From contig JAFDEK010000048.1 in the NCBI GenBank assembly GCA_019310385.1, forward strand, positions 1 through 40,595: DNA of 40,595 nt, written 5' to 3'. Position 1 is the first letter of the stretch. Each line of letters begins with the position of its first letter. Below the pieces are notes generated by a model. The model did not search any database. It saw only the letters and a program-made list of their open reading frames with translations, and was not told the DNA's origin. The position numbers and the translations under genes were made by a program. This document shows positions 39,113-40,595 of this stretch, piece by piece. Source of the stretch: Deltaproteobacteria bacterium. Lineage in GTDB: Bacteria; Myxococcota_A; UBA9160; UBA4427.

Positions 39113-39465
39113 GGAACCCCCCTTCCTCCGGGGCCTCGGCAGTGAGCCCCTGGCTACATCATCGACACGATGGGCCGCCCGGGCGAGCCCGCGCATCACT
39201 TTGCTGCGGTTGCCTGCTGCGGTTGCTTGCTGCGGCCGCGCCGGTCGCGGCCCGGCGCCGGGCTCACTCTAGGAGACCGGCCCGGGATTTCCACGTTGCG
39301 CGGCGAGTCCGCTCTTCACCTGCGGGGAGGTCCTTCGAGAAGAAGGCGGCCTGTGGCCGGCAGGGAATGGAGCTGTTACGGTTTTCCGAACTCGACGTCG
39401 GATTCTCTTGGCTCCTGGGCGGACCGAGGTTTCCGGCCGGCCCAGGTCAAACAAGGAGACCCGCC
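39113..39465. other. Divergent intergenic region between the CxxCH protein and ferritin-like genes
   Basis: About 350 bp that must carry two divergent promoters. It contains the 13-bp repeat at 39202-39240 and, near 39254, GGCGCCGGGCTC, a GC-rich stretch. I see no convincing -35/-10 pair. The ferritin-like ribosome binding site (AAGGAG) is at its right end. Confidence 0.5.
39202..39240. repeat. 13-bp tandem repeat, 3 copies
   Basis: TGCTGCGGTTGCC, TGCTGCGGTTGCT and TGCTGCGGCCGCG follow each other in the divergent intergenic region. Confidence 0.92.
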
Positions 39466-40362
39466 ATGTCCGACTTCCTCGATGCGTATTCGATCCAGAA
39501 CTGGCTCGAGTCCTGTCCTCAGGGTTATCTGGAGGGGACCCTCTACGGGCATCCGCCCGAGGAGAAGGAGCCGGAGCTGCTCTTCGAGAACGAGCTGCTG
39601 CGCACGGAGGCGATCCGCACCACGGTGCAGCTGGTGGTGGGCGAGCGCTGCGCCCTCGCGGCCTCTTCGGGTCTCATCAACGCCGCGCCCGATCCCGGAA
39701 GCAAGCGCTTCCTGGCCACTCAGACCCTGGACGAGGCGCGCCACGTCGAGATCTTCACCCAGCGTCTCCACGATCTCGGCGTGAAGAAGAGCGAGCTCGA
39801 GAGCGTGATTACCGAGCACGCCAACCCCAACCTGGTGAAGTTCGCCGAGGTGCTCCTCGAGAAGGTGGACAAGAAGGACTTCGTCGCCGGCGTGGTGGGA
39901 CAGAACATCGTGCTCGAGGGCATGGCGTTCAGCGTCTTCGAGATGCTCAGGGCTTCCATGGGTGGCGTGAACCCGAAGTTCGCTCACACCCTCGACGGCA
40001 CCATCGCGGACGAGCGGCGACACGTGGGCTTCGGCGAGAACCGCATCGGCTCCCTGATCCAGCAGTATCCGGAGAAGAGGCCCGAGGTGGAGAAGATGCA
40101 GAAGGAGATGAGCTACCACATGCTCGCGACCTTCGCGGAGACCTTCTCCCAGGCGGGTGCCGCCATGGAGGAGGGCCGGCGGCTCAATCGGGACGCCGCC
40201 GAGGCCGGCCAGCCCGTGGCCCCGAGCGAATGGCAGGGTCGGGACGTGAACGTGCTCTCGCCCGACGAGATGGAGGGCGTGCTCTCGGAGACCGTCCTCA
40301 AGGAGTTCAAGGTCCGGCTGGGCCGCATCGGGATCGAGTACCAGACGCCCAGCGCTCCCTGA
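39466..40362 (+). CDS. Ferritin-like di-iron protein (R2-like/AurF-like fold)
   Basis: 298 residues from the ATG at 39466, with AAGGAG 7 nt upstream. The complete di-iron ligand set is visible: E60, E90xxH93 (DEARHVE), E151 and E183xxH186 (DERRHVG). This pattern of two ExxH motifs plus two glutamates belongs to ribonucleotide-reductase-R2-like, AurF-like and related oxygenases and oxidases. No membrane segment or signal peptide is present, so it is probably cytoplasmic. It differs from the ferritin-like protein at 13003 in spacing and sequence, so they are not recent duplicates. Gene neighbours are the CxxCH protein and hemJ; the substrate is unknown. Confidence 0.85.
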   Translation: MSDFLDAYSIQNWLESCPQGYLEGTLYGHPPEEKEPELLFENELLRTEAIRTTVQLVVGERCALAASSGLINAAPDPGSKRFLATQTLDEARHVEIFTQRLHDLGVKKSELESVITEHANPNLVKFAEVLLEKVDKKDFVAGVVGQNIVLEGMAFSVFEMLRASMGGVNPKFAHTLDGTIADERRHVGFGENRIGSLIQQYPEKRPEVEKMQKEMSYHMLATFAETFSQAGAAMEEGRRLNRDAAEAGQPVAPSEWQGRDVNVLSPDEMEGVLSETVLKEFKVRLGRIGIEYQTPSAP

Positions 40363-40368
40363 GAATCG

Positions 40369-40466
40369 CCGAGGACGTTGTTCCGAGGACGTTGTTCCGG
40401 GGACGTTGTTCCGAAGACGTTGTTCCGGGGACATTGCTCCGGGGACATTGCTCCGGGGACATTGCT
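40369..40466. repeat. 14-bp tandem repeat array, 7 copies
   Basis: Units of CCGRGGACGTTGTT (units 1-4) and CCGGGGACATTGCT (units 5-7) run without spacers from the end of the ferritin-like gene toward hemJ. Unit boundaries are 40369, 40383, 40397, 40411, 40425, 40439 and 40453. It begins 7 bp after the ferritin-like stop. The core GGGGACGTT...TTCC resembles parts of the inverted repeat at 26815-26978. Confidence 0.95.
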
Positions 40467-40527
40467 ACAGTTCCCGCCGCGCCCCGTCTCAGGCGGCGAG
40501 GGCCGTCCACGAGCGGGAAGCGCAACC

Positions 40528-40595
40528 ATGCTGGATTGGTCACCCGGAGCCATCCTCTGGCTCAAGGCGCTGCACATCATCTCCGTCATCGCCTG
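40528..40595 (+). CDS. hemJ: HemJ-type protoporphyrinogen oxidase, N-terminal fragment (continues beyond window)
   Basis: Only 22 codons are present (MLDWSPGAILWLKALHIISV, then IA). The WLKALHIISVIA-type first helix is the typical start of HemJ (CopD-like membrane protein), which oxidises protoporphyrinogen IX to protoporphyrin IX in heme synthesis. No ribosome binding site is evident in the immediately preceding GCGGGAAGCGCAACC except the weak GGAAG. With so few residues the call rests on the helix pattern. Confidence 0.7.
   Translation, partial: MLDWSPGAILWLKALHIISVIA

Noticed and set aside
40369-40466. CRISPR array
   Set aside because: The 14-bp units are contiguous with no spacers, and no cas genes are present.

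Overview
This is a GC-rich, gene-dense chromosomal window, about two-thirds G+C by eye, with no tRNA, rRNA, CRISPR array, insertion sequence or phage gene that I can see. Hopanoid head-group genes (hpnK, hpnJ), an arginine:glycine amidinotransferase, a probable selenoprotein, E. coli-type asd and purB, and many signal peptides or lipoboxes point to a Gram-negative, probably deltaproteobacterium-like lineage (Myxococcota, Binatota or relatives). That placement is inference.

Layout. 1-8014 (mostly +): the end of an MscS channel gene, hpnK, a DegT-type sugar aminotransferase, two nucleotide-sugar SDR enzymes and hpnJ, interrupted by one reverse-strand MacB-type permease. 8110-10736 (-): a lysine-rich histone H1-like protein and a RecQ-type helicase with basic tails of similar composition. 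11160-18689 (-): an unknown protein, an HpnL/LPG-synthase-type membrane protein, a ferritin-like di-iron protein, an amidinotransferase, then ABC ATPase, HlyD-type adaptor and TolC-type channel genes; the last three form a tripartite exporter lacking a local permease. 18856-21004 (+): an outer-membrane-like protein and asd. 21028-24089 (-): a DUF3604 lipoprotein coupled to a membrane-anchored redoxin whose ORF carries one in-frame TGA. 24338-26818 (+): a GT-C membrane protein and a Nudix hydrolase. 26975-29905 (-): aspartyl protease, HIT protein and SGNH hydrolase. 30022-31698 (+): a second GT-C glycosyltransferase. 31721-37761 (-): SGNH lipoprotein, purB and purL. 37901-40595: a periplasmic CxxCH protein, a ferritin-like di-iron protein and the start of hemJ.

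The strongest special signal is at 23313-24089. A redoxin motif has TGA where the peroxidatic cysteine belongs (FRGFW-U-PYC). It is followed after 8 nt by a perfect 8-bp stem with an AGUUA loop, as expected of a bacterial SECIS. I read this as one selenoprotein gene rather than two fragments.

A second unusual property is the abundance of degenerate short tandem duplications (period 9-18 bp, 2-7 copies) at gene starts, gene ends and gaps, about 19 loci in 40.6 kb. Those inside genes keep a period divisible by three. A large inverted repeat between the Nudix and protease genes contains the stop codons of both, and its core resembles the 14-bp repeat array at 40369-40466.
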